Of a stretch of DNA of 64,000 nt, positions 10,649 through 19,964 are shown piece after piece. Position 1 is the stretch's first letter. Each line of letters begins with the position of its first letter. This DNA is from a virus, in IMG/VR virus record IMGVR_UViG_3300042350_003685, positions 1-64,000 of that record; one strand, 5' to 3'. The notes beneath the pieces are model-generated. The model was not told the DNA's origin. It ran no database searches and saw nothing but the letters and a program-made list of their open reading frames with translations. The position numbers and the translations under genes were made by a program.

Positions 10649-11840
10649 CAGTCGTGGACAGATCCTAGCGATCGTTCCAGACGGTACCATCGATACCACC
10701 AGTACCAGTATTTCACTGGTTGGACGCGGTGTTATTGATTATGGTATAGCTGAAAACGAAAACTATGTATTTCTATTAGAGAACTTTGCCAAGCCCACAG
10801 CACCCAATTCACCCCTACAGGGACAGCTTTGGTTCAATACCAGCAACAGTGCTCTAAGTGTGCGCAACATGGCCAATTCATGGACCACACTGGCCACAGT
10901 GCCATATGTAGAAGCTCAAAAAGAATCACCAGTGTTCACTGGTGTGCCACGTGGACCCACAGCCCCCAAACCCACTGCCAACACACAGTTGGCAACCACT
11001 GAGTTTGTGCAGATACAAAAAGAATCGCCGCAGTTCACAGGTGCACCAGCATCGCCGACTGCTCCCATTGGCACCAACACCAATCAGATTGCTACCACAG
11101 AGTTTGTGAACAATGAAATCACGTCGCGCAACCTGGCACCAATCAACAGTCCTGAGTTCACTGGCGTACCCAAGGCTCCCACAGCCAACATCTCTACTGC
11201 CAACACACAGTTAGCAACCACTGCGTTTGTGAGTAATCTGTTTAATGCCACAGATCTTTCTCCCTACGCTACCAAGGTTAATGCCACGCTCACAGGTCTG
11301 GTGCGTGTTCCTACCTATGGCAACAGCACTGCCAACACACTGGTAGCCAGCACTGAGTTCGTGCGCAACTTTGTGAACGATCCTGATCTTTCAATATATG
11401 CTACAAAAAACAGTCCCACGCTTACAGGTGTACCAAGAGCGCCCACCGCGGCCTATGGAAACAACAGCACACAAATAGCCACAACTGCATTTGTGCAGGG
11501 TGAAAAATTATCACCTGCGTTTACAGGCACACCAACAGCACCAACAGCACCGTCAGGCACTGCCAACACACAGATAGCCACAACGGCCTTTGTTGGCAAT
11601 GCCATCAACAACATTGATCTAAGTTTGTATGCTACTAAAAACAGTCCCATACTCACAGGCATACCACAGGCACCAACAGCCGCTGCTGGTACAAGCACCA
11701 CGCAGATAGCCACAACTGCATTTGTACAGACTGCGATTGGCAGTGGCCTTTGGCAAGGGGCTGCTAAGTATGTTACCACAGCTGATCCAGATCCTGCACA
11801 AGGAAGTAATGGAGATTTTTGGTTCAAATATCAACCATAA
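10629..11840 (+). CDS. Tail fibre shaft protein with seven FTG repeats
   Basis: 403 residues. The start is GTG at 10629, supported by AAGGAG seven bases upstream and by alignment of MAYIINDSRGQ with the N-terminus of the fibre at 5533. Residues 1-90 are the shared anchor module (NENYVFLLENFA, QGQLWFNT). Residues about 100-367 are seven shaft repeats (FTG-x-P-x-APTA...IATTAFV). The last 35 residues (LWQGAAKYVTTADPDPAQG...GDFWFKYQP) make a short cap instead of collar domains. It is best read as a shorter paralogue of the giant fibre that has lost or never had the collar tip. Confidence 0.8.
   Translation: MAYIINDSRGQILAIVPDGTIDTTSTSISLVGRGVIDYGIAENENYVFLLENFAKPTAPNSPLQGQLWFNTSNSALSVRNMANSWTTLATVPYVEAQKESPVFTGVPRGPTAPKPTANTQLATTEFVQIQKESPQFTGAPASPTAPIGTNTNQIATTEFVNNEITSRNLAPINSPEFTGVPKAPTANISTANTQLATTAFVSNLFNATDLSPYATKVNATLTGLVRVPTYGNSTANTLVASTEFVRNFVNDPDLSIYATKNSPTLTGVPRAPTAAYGNNSTQIATTAFVQGEKLSPAFTGTPTAPTAPSGTANTQIATTAFVGNAINNIDLSLYATKNSPILTGIPQAPTAAAGTSTTQIATTAFVQTAIGSGLWQGAAKYVTTADPDPAQGSNGDFWFKYQP
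10926..11730 (+). repeat. Seven in-frame FTG shaft repeats
   Basis: Seven units of the same FTG-x-P-x-APTA...QIATT-x-FV motif as in the 5533 gene, at a period of roughly 30-45 codons. At the DNA level several units share runs such as ATAGCCACAACTGC, so they are a likely recombination substrate between neighbouring fibre genes. Confidence 0.75.
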
Positions 11841-11843
11841 TTT

Positions 11844-14800
11844 ATGTCTACAGCAAGAAAAATTTTTACATACACAAATGGGCGTCAAGTTTTTGTGATG
11901 CCAGATGGATATGAACGACAGGTCAGCTATCATATGTGGGCCGGCGGAGGTGGTGCTGGTGGCGACAGCGGCGCATTCACTGGCGGCAATGGAGCAGCAG
12001 GTACCTATCTTACAGGCAGTTTCAATGCTGATCCTGGTGACAGAATAGAAGTCATAGTGGGTGGTGGTGGTCAAGAGGGTCGTAGTCTTGATGCAAACAA
12101 AAAACTCTACAGTTGTACTATTGAAGGCACTGGCGCCAGTGGAGTTGGTCCCACTGCGAGTTATGGTTTTGTAAACGATCCTACCAAGGCCATTTATCCT
12201 AGATACAATGATCCTTTGGCCACTCGAACCTTTGATCGGTGGAACGCTTTTATGAACGCCTGGGCAGTGAGTAACCTGCCCTCAAATCGACCTGGCACAG
12301 AAGAAGTAACAAACAATATCTACTTTCCAGAAGCAGGTCAATACAAACTTCAGATTGCCGCAGATAACACTGTGACCTGGAGTTTTGGCAATTTTACAAC
12401 CACAACAAAAGATAATTTTGCCAACGGTCCATTTGAACGCACAATCAGTGTGCCAGAGCCCGGTGTATATGAGTTAAGATACACGCTGACCAACGCTAGC
12501 AGTAGCAGTGGCAATCCAGCGGGTTGTGCTATATTGATCACTAGAAATAATCCAGCCTATATGGGTGGGGGTAATGTTATAACCTACCCAGGTGGTGCGT
12601 CAATGAAAAATGTGATTTGGTCAACTAGATTTGGACCCAACGTTGATGTCACAGATCAAGTGCCACTGCTGTATGCCCCTGTGGTTGATTTTTATCGTCC
12701 ACAATCGTCATATAACTGGGCCGGAGTACCAGAAGTAGGTCTGTGCTTTATCAGCGACAACAGCACTTGGACCGAAGCAGAACTAAACAGACTCAATCTC
12801 AATTTCAACAAAGTAATATCTTTAAGTTATCCTGTGACTATCACTGGCAATGGTAATATTGATCAGGTGTGTGCCACAGGATACTACACGTTCAAAAGAG
12901 GACAGACCTGGGAGTTGTCACGTTACAACTGGATAGGCAATCCTACCAATAACAACAACATGCAGGGGCGCGGCACTGGTACTCCAAGCAATTGGACAGA
13001 ACGTCAATGGTACAATGACAATGCTTCTGGACGTAGCCGTAACAAAGAATTTGCCAAATGGCAACTGCCTGTACCTCCAGCAGATACCCTGTATATTGTA
13101 GGCTACGCTGATGGTGTGATCTATAATGCTCCTAGTCAAAGAGGCAGCGACAATCTAACCTGGACTGTAAACAGCACTGTGAGTCAGTTTTATGCAGGCG
13201 GTGCTGGTGGAAAATCTGCCACTAATGAAAGTGACAAAAAATACAATTACTATGGCGGTTACGGTGGGCAGATTGGTACCAATCAAACCTCAGGTGGCGG
13301 TGGAGGCGGTGGTGGGTCATCTTATATTGCAGTGTCAAAAGCCACACAAACCACTATTCCCAACCCCGACAACGATCGTTTATTAGCCAATTGGTACAAC
13401 GATATACAGCCACCTGTATGGTATAACGAACTTGGCAAACCCAGTGGAGTGAATCTAACCGTGGGTGCTGGTGCTTCTGCGGCAATCATGCCAGGAAGAA
13501 GTCCTCAACTACGCAGTTTATTGGTCAATGGCACAACCACAAGCAATGCGTCATGTGCCAGCCTTGGCGACCTTAATATCAGCGGTCTTGATGCCAACAA
13601 CAAACCAAAACCGTTTACCATAGAAGCCTGGGTACGTGCAACAGGTCCAGGTGTCAATCCTGGTGGTTTTGGTGGTGAAATAATCAACAAAGACTATGAG
13701 TATGAGATAGCCAGAATGGCCAATGGCAGAATTATATTTGCCGTGGACTGGGGTCAAGGTATCAACAATTCTTATCCTGGCAGCGGATGGATATTCACAA
13801 ACTATTTCTTGCCACAGGATACCAGTGCTTTGATCTCCATGGTATTCTTTGACAATGATACTATTTTATATGTTGATGCAGTGAAAAAATGGCAAGCATC
13901 TGTGGATGGCTTTAGTTCAAGTGGTACTGGTGCTATCAATTCCTTTAGTGTGCCAAGATACAAACCTAGATTTACTAGCTACAAACTGTTTATTGGCAGT
14001 AGAACAGATCTCAACCAAAACTGGCAAGGGTACCTTGGTGATGTAAGACTCTGGAGAGAAGCAAGAACACAACAGCAGATCTACGACAACATGTTTGGTA
14101 TAAGCTTCACACGCACTGCTGTGACATATCAAAAAAGTCGAGTGGGTGTGGCCATTGCTGGTGGCGGTGGAGGCGGTGGTGGTGCTGGCTTCAAAGGTGA
14201 CGGCGGCGATGGCAACAATGATTACTTGATTGCTCCTCAACCAAATCCAAATTCCATAGGCGCCGGTGGTGTGGGTGCTAGTGCATTCAACAGTGGCGGT
14301 GGTGGTGGCGGTGGAGGTGGTGGCTGTGACGGAGCCATAGGTGGCAAAGCAGCGACCTCCGGCACAGGATCAGGAGGCGACGGCGGCTACACAGGTGGTT
14401 CACAGGTAGTAACTGTGAACTTGAACCCTCCCACTGCTGACTTTGTCATGGTAGGACGAGGTGGTGATGGTGGCAATGGTGGTGGCGGTGGAGCAGGCGG
14501 TCTCAGCACCGGACAAATACAGCTACGCAAATATCAGTACATTCAGGTAGGTGGAACCGATGATGCCAAGATTGAAGGCGGCGCATCAGCCATATGGTTT
14601 GATGAAAGAACCTACTGGGCAGTGGGGCCAGGTGGACGCGGTGGTTACATCAACTCACCATGGGCCAAAAATGGCAACGGACAGAATGGCGGATGTCTTC
14701 AAGACAATACTAATACAAATAAATTCAATGGCAGCGGCGGAGGTGCTGGTACAGGATCAACCAAGGCCACAGCATCTGGTGGAAGCAGCAAGGGACACCC

Positions 14801-17231
14801 CCCTGGAGTCAACCCCGCTATCCGAGTTACAACTTTTCAAGGAGGTGGTGGTAATAGTGCAGGAGCACCAAGCTGGAGTCCAGGTGGCGGTGGTGGAGCT
14901 GGCGGTAATGGAGCAGCTGGCACTGCTGGATCAGTGGGCGGTACCGGCGCTCGTGGTGGCAACGGAGGTCCTGGCAAAACAGTTGCGCTGGGCAACACAG
15001 GAAGAACATATACTCTAGCTGGCGGTGGTGGTGGTGCCGCTGGATACTACCAACCTGGTCCATTTGTGGGCTATGGACAAGCAGGCGGTGGCGATGGCGC
15101 CTCGGGTACCGGTCCAGAAATTGAATTCACAAGAGCACAACTTTACACTATCTGGGTACCCACTGGTGTGACCACAATGTACTTTGAGGGAGTTGGTGCT
15201 GGTGGTGGTGGCGGTGGTGGTTCAACTCGCGGCTCTGGTGGCGGTGGCAGTGGTGCATATTTGACAAAAACTGCTTATTCTGTAACTGCTGGACAACAGA
15301 TTGATATCACAGTTGGGCCAGGCGGCGCCAGCAATGCAACAGGTGGCAACACAATAATAAGATTCTATGCCAAGGATTCAATACCTGCTTCAACAGTGAC
15401 CTTGGGTGGCGGCTTTCCTGGAACATCCACTGGTAACACACCATTGGGCGGCAAAGGAGGAGCACCCAATGGACAAACAGGTGATAGTGGTGGTCAAGGC
15501 GACAGTCCCAATTTCAGTAGCGGATCAGGAGCATCATCTCCCTATGGTGAAGGTGGTGGTGGTATCACAGTAACATCCAACGCCAAGCCCGGTGCAGGCG
15601 GACGTGGTGCTGGTGGCGGCGGCGGCAGCAACAAAGTTGCTGGTGGTCGAGGCGGCGACGGTTATGTTTTAGCCACTTGGTCGGGCAACTATTCAATAGA
15701 CGCACAGCCTAACACAGGCAGTGGTGGCGGTGGCGGGTTTGATGGTGGTGGTGGATCAGGTGGTACAGGTTTTGTGGCTATTGCTTATCCAGGCGCTCCC
15801 ATCTACACCTACATAGTTGGCGGACGACCCGTGCCACCCATACAACAGAATGGCTACACTATTCACGAATGCCGTCAAAGCGGTGAGCTGGTGTTCCAAC
15901 CAGATGTTCCAGAAGGCAAATTATATCGTGGCAGCGGAGTAACTCCTGCTGGCACTGACTACCCATACTATGTTCAAGGTGTGGCCTATGGAGGAGTTGG
16001 TCGTGACAACACCGACGTATTCCCAGTTAGAAGCAGCAACTACACTGACTTCTTGAACAATTATGGCGTTTGGAATCAAAGCCCAACGTCATCAAGTTTT
16101 GACCGTACCTACAGTTTTTACATCGCAAAAGAAGCCAGCTATCAATTCCAAGCAGCAGCTGACAATGGAGCTCAGGTATTTGTTGACGGAGGCATAGTGA
16201 TTGACATGACTCCTGCTAATCGAGACAACGGAACCTACTGGCAACGCAATGGTCTAACAGCCACTAAAAAACTGGGTGTGGGCATGCACACTCTTAAAAT
16301 ATCAGCTACCAATCTAAATCTACAAGGTGCTTTTGCTTTGACCATCACAGAAGTTGGCACTCAAAACATGGTGTTCAACTCAAGACGTCCACCAGTGCCC
16401 AGTGGCAGTCCACAGGGTGGTGATGGACTGATTATTTTAGAGTTCAAAGGCGGTGAAGGCACTGCAAAGGTCAAGGTCAATAACGCTTGGAAACAGATCA
16501 TAGGTCAGTGGGTAAAGATTGACGGTGTGTGGAAACGTATCGCCGGCAGTGCAGTCAAGGTCAACGGAGTATGGAGATCACTGTTTGGCTCTGTGCCTAT
16601 TTCAGTAACAGTTGATCCCAATAACTTTGGTGGACCTCCAGCACCTGGCATACCAACTGCACCCCCTCCTCCCAGCAGTGGAGGTGGAGGCGGTGGTGGT
16701 GGATGTAAGATTATCTGCAACAAGTTGGCTGAAATGGGCTTCTTTGATCCCGAAATGAACGACGCAGATCAAAGATTTGGTATGCTGTTAAGAGACACTG
16801 ATCCAGATGCCTACAATGGTTATCTACGTTGGGCAGGGCCAGTGGTTGATCTACTGGAAGGTGGCGGTAGTGCTACGTTTAGAAAGATTGTATTCCCGTG
16901 GTTGAGGGATGAACAGGCTCGACGTGACCTACAGATCAAAATTGTAGCTCACTATCTAGACGGTATAGCAAGACCCTGGGCAGAAGAAATGGCATATAGA
17001 ATGAAAGCCCGCGGATATGAAAAGTCCAACCCTGCAGGTAGGTTCATTATGAATGTTGGTTTGCCAATGTGTAGAATCATAGCCAAATTTGGCCGCGGCA
17101 AGTCTATGCCAATGTGGGCCAAGACAGCGGTGATTTGGGGCACAACAACTGTGCTGCTGTGTATCATTACAGTGATATCCGGCACCGACAACATAATTAA
17201 GCGTATCAAGAAATTTTTGAAACGAGACTGA
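11844..17231 (+). CDS. Giant glycine-rich adhesin with LamG-like and PA14-like domains and C-terminal membrane helix
   Basis: 1795 residues, the largest gene in the window. The N-terminus (MWAGGGGAGGDSG...) and residues about 770-1330 are glycine-rich, of the kind found in phage receptor-binding tips. Residues about 590-750 form a LamG/concanavalin-like domain (FTIEAWVRATG...LYVDAV...GYLGDVRLWREARTQQQI). Residues about 1410-1510 look PA14-like (YSFYIAKEASYQFQAAADNG...FVDG). Short KINGVWK/KVNGVWR repeats at about 1540-1580 precede a proline-rich linker. The last 165 residues are a separate helical domain (CKIICNKLAEMGFFDPEM...) ending in a hydrophobic helix (TAVIWGTTTVLLCIITVI) and a basic tail. 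It follows the 10629 fibre by 3 bases. The role is host recognition by inference. Confidence 0.75.
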   Translation: MSTARKIFTYTNGRQVFVMPDGYERQVSYHMWAGGGGAGGDSGAFTGGNGAAGTYLTGSFNADPGDRIEVIVGGGGQEGRSLDANKKLYSCTIEGTGASGVGPTASYGFVNDPTKAIYPRYNDPLATRTFDRWNAFMNAWAVSNLPSNRPGTEEVTNNIYFPEAGQYKLQIAADNTVTWSFGNFTTTTKDNFANGPFERTISVPEPGVYELRYTLTNASSSSGNPAGCAILITRNNPAYMGGGNVITYPGGASMKNVIWSTRFGPNVDVTDQVPLLYAPVVDFYRPQSSYNWAGVPEVGLCFISDNSTWTEAELNRLNLNFNKVISLSYPVTITGNGNIDQVCATGYYTFKRGQTWELSRYNWIGNPTNNNNMQGRGTGTPSNWTERQWYNDNASGRSRNKEFAKWQLPVPPADTLYIVGYADGVIYNAPSQRGSDNLTWTVNSTVSQFYAGGAGGKSATNESDKKYNYYGGYGGQIGTNQTSGGGGGGGGSSYIAVSKATQTTIPNPDNDRLLANWYNDIQPPVWYNELGKPSGVNLTVGAGASAAIMPGRSPQLRSLLVNGTTTSNASCASLGDLNISGLDANNKPKPFTIEAWVRATGPGVNPGGFGGEIINKDYEYEIARMANGRIIFAVDWGQGINNSYPGSGWIFTNYFLPQDTSALISMVFFDNDTILYVDAVKKWQASVDGFSSSGTGAINSFSVPRYKPRFTSYKLFIGSRTDLNQNWQGYLGDVRLWREARTQQQIYDNMFGISFTRTAVTYQKSRVGVAIAGGGGGGGGAGFKGDGGDGNNDYLIAPQPNPNSIGAGGVGASAFNSGGGGGGGGGGCDGAIGGKAATSGTGSGGDGGYTGGSQVVTVNLNPPTADFVMVGRGGDGGNGGGGGAGGLSTGQIQLRKYQYIQVGGTDDAKIEGGASAIWFDERTYWAVGPGGRGGYINSPWAKNGNGQNGGCLQDNTNTNKFNGSGGGAGTGSTKATASGGSSKGHPPGVNPAIRVTTFQGGGGNSAGAPSWSPGGGGGAGGNGAAGTAGSVGGTGARGGNGGPGKTVALGNTGRTYTLAGGGGGAAGYYQPGPFVGYGQAGGGDGASGTGPEIEFTRAQLYTIWVPTGVTTMYFEGVGAGGGGGGGSTRGSGGGGSGAYLTKTAYSVTAGQQIDITVGPGGASNATGGNTIIRFYAKDSIPASTVTLGGGFPGTSTGNTPLGGKGGAPNGQTGDSGGQGDSPNFSSGSGASSPYGEGGGGITVTSNAKPGAGGRGAGGGGGSNKVAGGRGGDGYVLATWSGNYSIDAQPNTGSGGGGGFDGGGGSGGTGFVAIAYPGAPIYTYIVGGRPVPPIQQNGYTIHECRQSGELVFQPDVPEGKLYRGSGVTPAGTDYPYYVQGVAYGGVGRDNTDVFPVRSSNYTDFLNNYGVWNQSPTSSSFDRTYSFYIAKEASYQFQAAADNGAQVFVDGGIVIDMTPANRDNGTYWQRNGLTATKKLGVGMHTLKISATNLNLQGAFALTITEVGTQNMVFNSRRPPVPSGSPQGGDGLIILEFKGGEGTAKVKVNNAWKQIIGQWVKIDGVWKRIAGSAVKVNGVWRSLFGSVPISVTVDPNNFGGPPAPGIPTAPPPPSSGGGGGGGGCKIICNKLAEMGFFDPEMNDADQRFGMLLRDTDPDAYNGYLRWAGPVVDLLEGGGSATFRKIVFPWLRDEQARRDLQIKIVAHYLDGIARPWAEEMAYRMKARGYEKSNPAGRFIMNVGLPMCRIIAKFGRGKSMPMWAKTAVIWGTTTVLLCIITVISGTDNIIKRIKKFLKRD

Positions 17232-17232
17232 A

Positions 17233-17646
17233 ATGGGAATCAGTATACAGGAGTTTTTGGCAGGCCGTGAGCCTTGTGCAGTATGCGAAGAGTCAGGTGA
17301 TCAACATCATTGCATCACTGAACTACTGAGTAGAGTTGACAGTTGTATACTCTACAATGCCATGGGTCTGAATCAAACATCAGAAATACTCAATGACACC
17401 GCGTTGCTGCAAGAGTTGAGATCGGTTTCGAACCCCACTCAGGTATTAGATTATTACATACGAAGTCAAGCTATTACAACGGACATCAACTCTAGGCCCA
17501 ATCGTGAAGACATTTGGAATCACATTTATAATCAGTACATTCCACCTATCTTGACCCTGTTACGCGATAGACAGCGCGAAGCCACAATGAATGCCATCAT
17601 GGCACTGGTCACAGAACTAGAACGCAGCTACGGTGTTAAACATTAA
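17233..17646 (+). CDS. Unknown protein with N-terminal Cys/His cluster
   Basis: 137 residues, starting 1 base after the adhesin gene, so it belongs to the fibre operon. The N-terminus has [13 protein letters not shown], which could bind a metal, followed by a mostly helical chain. I do not recognise the family. A fibre chaperone or assembly factor is possible from position alone. Its stop overlaps the convergent ErpA-like gene by 11 bases. Confidence 0.6.
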   Translation: MGISIQEFLAGREPCAVCEESGDQHHCITELLSRVDSCILYNAMGLNQTSEILNDTALLQELRSVSNPTQVLDYYIRSQAITTDINSRPNREDIWNHIYNQYIPPILTLLRDRQREATMNAIMALVTELERSYGVKH

Positions 17647-17959
17647 AGCTTGAACCACAGCCACAGGTGGTAGTGGCGTTGGGATTTTTGATTGTGAAGC
17701 TGGATCCATGAATGTCTTCAACATAGTCAATGTTGGCGCCCTGAAGATACTGAGCACTCATTGAGTCTACCAAGAACTTGATGCCTTGAATGTCTAGATC
17801 CCAGTCATCTTCGTTTTGAACTTCATCAAAAGTAAATCCATATTGAAATCCAGAGCAACCACCGCCTTGTACAAACACACGTAGTTTGAGATCTGGATTG
17901 CCTTCTTCTTGAATTAATTCACGTACTTTTTGCACACAGTTTTCAGTTACATTCAACAT
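17636..17959 (-). CDS. erpA: ErpA/IscA-type iron-sulfur cluster carrier
   Basis: 107 residues, full length for A-type carriers. The three cluster-binding cysteines are present: C35 in [11 protein letters not shown] and C99/C101 in the terminal TCGCGSSF. The stretch [20 protein letters not shown] and the ending [14 protein letters not shown] are closer to bacterial ErpA than to IscA. Known members deliver Fe-S or iron to apo-proteins; in a phage this may support host or phage Fe-S enzymes such as the radical SAM protein at 48321. AAGGAG precedes the ATG, which overlaps the end of the upstream glycosyltransferase-like gene. Confidence 0.92.
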   Translation of the reverse strand: MLNVTENCVQKVRELIQEEGNPDLKLRVFVQGGGCSGFQYGFTFDEVQNEDDWDLDIQGIKFLVDSMSAQYLQGANIDYVEDIHGSSFTIKNPNATTTCGCGSSFNV

Positions 17960-18816
17960 ATATTTTTACTCCTTATGATTTCCAGGGCCTGGTTAATTGC
18001 ATCAAAATCTACATCACAATGATCACTAAACAAACCAGGCTGTCCTTTTATCTGCCCTCGTATGCCGCGATCACACACAGCGTTGTATTGTGTATTTAAA
18101 TCGTTTAGTGTGTCAAGACTATTGAACACAAATCTGTTTTGTATCATGGTTTTTCCTGACCTAAGATACCTATACCAGTTGCCTAGGAGTTCATATTCAC
18201 TAAACCAACGTATCATGCGATGTTGACCAAATGGCTCAAGTGGCACATGATCAATGATGCAGGTCCAATCCTGTTGGATGGTTTGTCTGATACGCTCTCG
18301 ACACTGATACCAATCAGACGCCAACACAGGCATGAATTCAGTAACAAAGCTTGCTGTGGTCTGTCTCTTGATACCTAGCACGTTTTCAAGTGTTTGGTAA
18401 TATCCCTGATAATGATACTGTTCGGGCAGCACAAAATGACACAATTGACCTTGATCATAGTATTGATACTCAGCTATCAAGAAGGTGTCAGGATCTTGAA
18501 TCAAAAAAACTTGACTTTGGATACTGTCCAGTGCTGCTAGCTTTAGAGCCTGTTGCTTCAGCCAACCAGCTCTGAAATTTTTTGGATCTTGCCATTTTGC
18601 TATGCCAGGATATTGAACAATCAAATCATCATCTGCTATTACCACAAAGTTCAACGCAGGAAAGCTATGTGATATCGTATCGGTAACTGCCTGGACAGGC
18701 AAAGGAGTTATGATAACTGTGCAGTTGGGTCTGGGATCAAGCAAATGATCATGATGTAGTGACAATATCAAATTGCCCAATCTCTGTGGGCCAACTGTTA
18801 TGATCCTGGTGATCAC
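17953..18816 (-). CDS. DUF6492-like putative glycosyltransferase
   Basis: 287 residues starting with GTG in a GTGA overlap with the SOD stop. It opens with a beta strand of Rossmann type ([12 protein letters not shown]), has a DxD-like motif ([10 protein letters not shown]) at about residue 107, and later [14 protein letters not shown] and [12 protein letters not shown], which fit the DUF6492 group of glycosyltransferase-like proteins. The substrate is unknown; surface sugar or virion modification is possible. Fold-level confidence is moderate, and the specific family name is from memory of motif patterns. Confidence 0.5.
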   Translation of the reverse strand: MITRIITVGPQRLGNLILSLHHDHLLDPRPNCTVIITPLPVQAVTDTISHSFPALNFVVIADDDLIVQYPGIAKWQDPKNFRAGWLKQQALKLAALDSIQSQVFLIQDPDTFLIAEYQYYDQGQLCHFVLPEQYHYQGYYQTLENVLGIKRQTTASFVTEFMPVLASDWYQCRERIRQTIQQDWTCIIDHVPLEPFGQHRMIRWFSEYELLGNWYRYLRSGKTMIQNRFVFNSLDTLNDLNTQYNAVCDRGIRGQIKGQPGLFSDHCDVDFDAINQALEIIRSKNIC

Positions 18817-19373
18817 AGTCGATCGCTGATCACGTCCCAGTTTATGATACGCCAGATATTGTCAAGATAGCGTTGCTTGTCGCTTTGGTAATCCAGTGCC
18901 CAGGCATGCTCCCACCAGTCTACTAGCAATGCGATATCCGTGCGGACTTGGTGGTTGGGAATAGTTTTGATTTCGCCCTGAGTGGAGAGATATATCCAAC
19001 CCGAGCCCTGTATAGCCATTGCTTTTTCCGTGAATTGATCTTTGAAATCTTCATAGGTTTTAAATTTTTCTTCTATCAGCGTGGCCACTGCACCGCGGGG
19101 ACGGTTGGCTGCTTTTGGCTCTCGGAATTGAGGGAAGAATCGATTATGTAGAAAACTACCAGCACGATTAAAATTAGCATTACCTTCACCGGCGTTATAT
19201 CGTTTTGCATATCCCTTGGCCAAGTTTTCATAATGATAATCAAGAGTCTCTGCACTCATCACAGGCTCAAGATCACGTACACCATAAGGCAACGGTGTAG
19301 TCTCTAGTTTAGCAGGTCTAGTGCTTGCTTCCAGCAGGTCTAGCGTTTGTCTTAAATGCGGCAAGGTGTCCAT
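18813..19373 (-). CDS. Iron/manganese superoxide dismutase family protein
   Basis: 186 residues. Disproportionation of superoxide is the family role. The four metal ligands can be placed: H47 (LDYHYENL), H76 (AGSFLHNRFF), D152 and H156 (VDWWEHAW), and GSGWIYL is conserved. There is an extra N-terminal stretch of about 20 residues, the segment between the first two histidines is about 17 residues shorter than in E. coli SodB, and the gateway histidine after YHY is leucine (L51). The usual active-site Gln/His position reads NHQ (histidine). The metal site therefore looks intact but the access channel is altered. A GATAAATA box lies just upstream. Confidence 0.85.
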   Translation of the reverse strand: MDTLPHLRQTLDLLEASTRPAKLETTPLPYGVRDLEPVMSAETLDYHYENLAKGYAKRYNAGEGNANFNRAGSFLHNRFFPQFREPKAANRPRGAVATLIEEKFKTYEDFKDQFTEKAMAIQGSGWIYLSTQGEIKTIPNHQVRTDIALLVDWWEHAWALDYQSDKQRYLDNIWRIINWDVISDRL

Positions 19374-19381
19374 ATACCTAT

Positions 19382-19600
19382 TTATCGGCGTCTTACTATA
19401 CGTCCGCGGCTCACATCATAGGGGCTGAACTCTATCTCTACCCTGTCGCCCAACAGCACCTTGATGTTGTGTTGACGCATTTTACCTGATATCACACCCA
19501 TGACCAAGTTTGGTGCATTGTCCAACTTCACTCGAAATGTAGCATTGGGCAAGACTTCCACGATCTCGCCCTCCATTAAAAAAGTTTCTTCTTTAGCCAA
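19382..19600 (-). CDS. infA: Translation initiation factor IF-1
   Basis: 72 residues, exactly the usual bacterial length. It has the OB-fold pattern of IF-1: MAKEE at the start, [32 protein letters not shown] and the terminal [15 protein letters not shown]-1 binds the ribosomal A site with IF-2 and IF-3 during initiation. The start is TTG at 19600, fixed by alignment to MAKEE; the only in-frame ATG nearby would remove eight conserved residues. It overlaps the upstream gene by 8 bases and has only a weak ribosome site, so it may be translated by coupling. Phage IF-1 may bias initiation toward phage messages (inference). Confidence 0.93.
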   Translation of the reverse strand: MAKEETFLMEGEIVEVLPNATFRVKLDNAPNLVMGVISGKMRQHNIKVLLGDRVEIEFSPYDVSRGRIVRRR

Positions 19601-19964
19601 TCTTGAACTCTATTCTTTTCAATCTATCCCATCTAAAACTGCGCCATGCAGCTTGATCCATGTCCCATACAGCGCATACATCTTGGTTGACTTTTTTAGC
19701 AGGTTTTTTGATTTCTGCTATGTCACCGCTGCCTGGGTCAACTGCTATTTCTTGATACTTTGCACCAAAAGCACTATTTAACGTACAGTTCATAACTCTA
19801 GTAGAACCATCGCTTTTTACAAACTCAATCAGTACAGGTCCATCCCATAGAAGACCTTTAAAGAATTCGCGAAACTTTTCACGCTCTGGTTCAACTGCCT
19901 CACTGTAGTAGTTACCTGGTGTGCCCTGCAGGCGATTCCACATACTCTGTTGTTCAAAGTTCAT
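19593..19964 (-). CDS. WYL_2-like (SH3-like barrel) phage protein
   Basis: 123 residues. The core [20 protein letters not shown] followed by [20 protein letters not shown] fits the WYL_2 / Sm-like SH3-barrel group that is frequent in T4-like phages, where its job is not known. The N-terminal helix ([12 protein letters not shown]) is also typical. It lies directly behind the phosphoesterase gene and overlaps the IF-1 start. Confidence 0.6.
   Translation of the reverse strand: MNFEQQSMWNRLQGTPGNYYSEAVEPEREKFREFFKGLLWDGPVLIEFVKSDGSTRVMNCTLNSAFGAKYQEIAVDPGSGDIAEIKKPAKKVNQDVCAVWDMDQAAWRSFRWDRLKRIEFKIG

Noticed and set aside
9059-16710. Glycine codon tracts as simple repeats or a CRISPR-like array
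   Set aside because: They are in-frame poly-glycine linkers of fibre proteins with irregular spacing and no direct-repeat/spacer structure.
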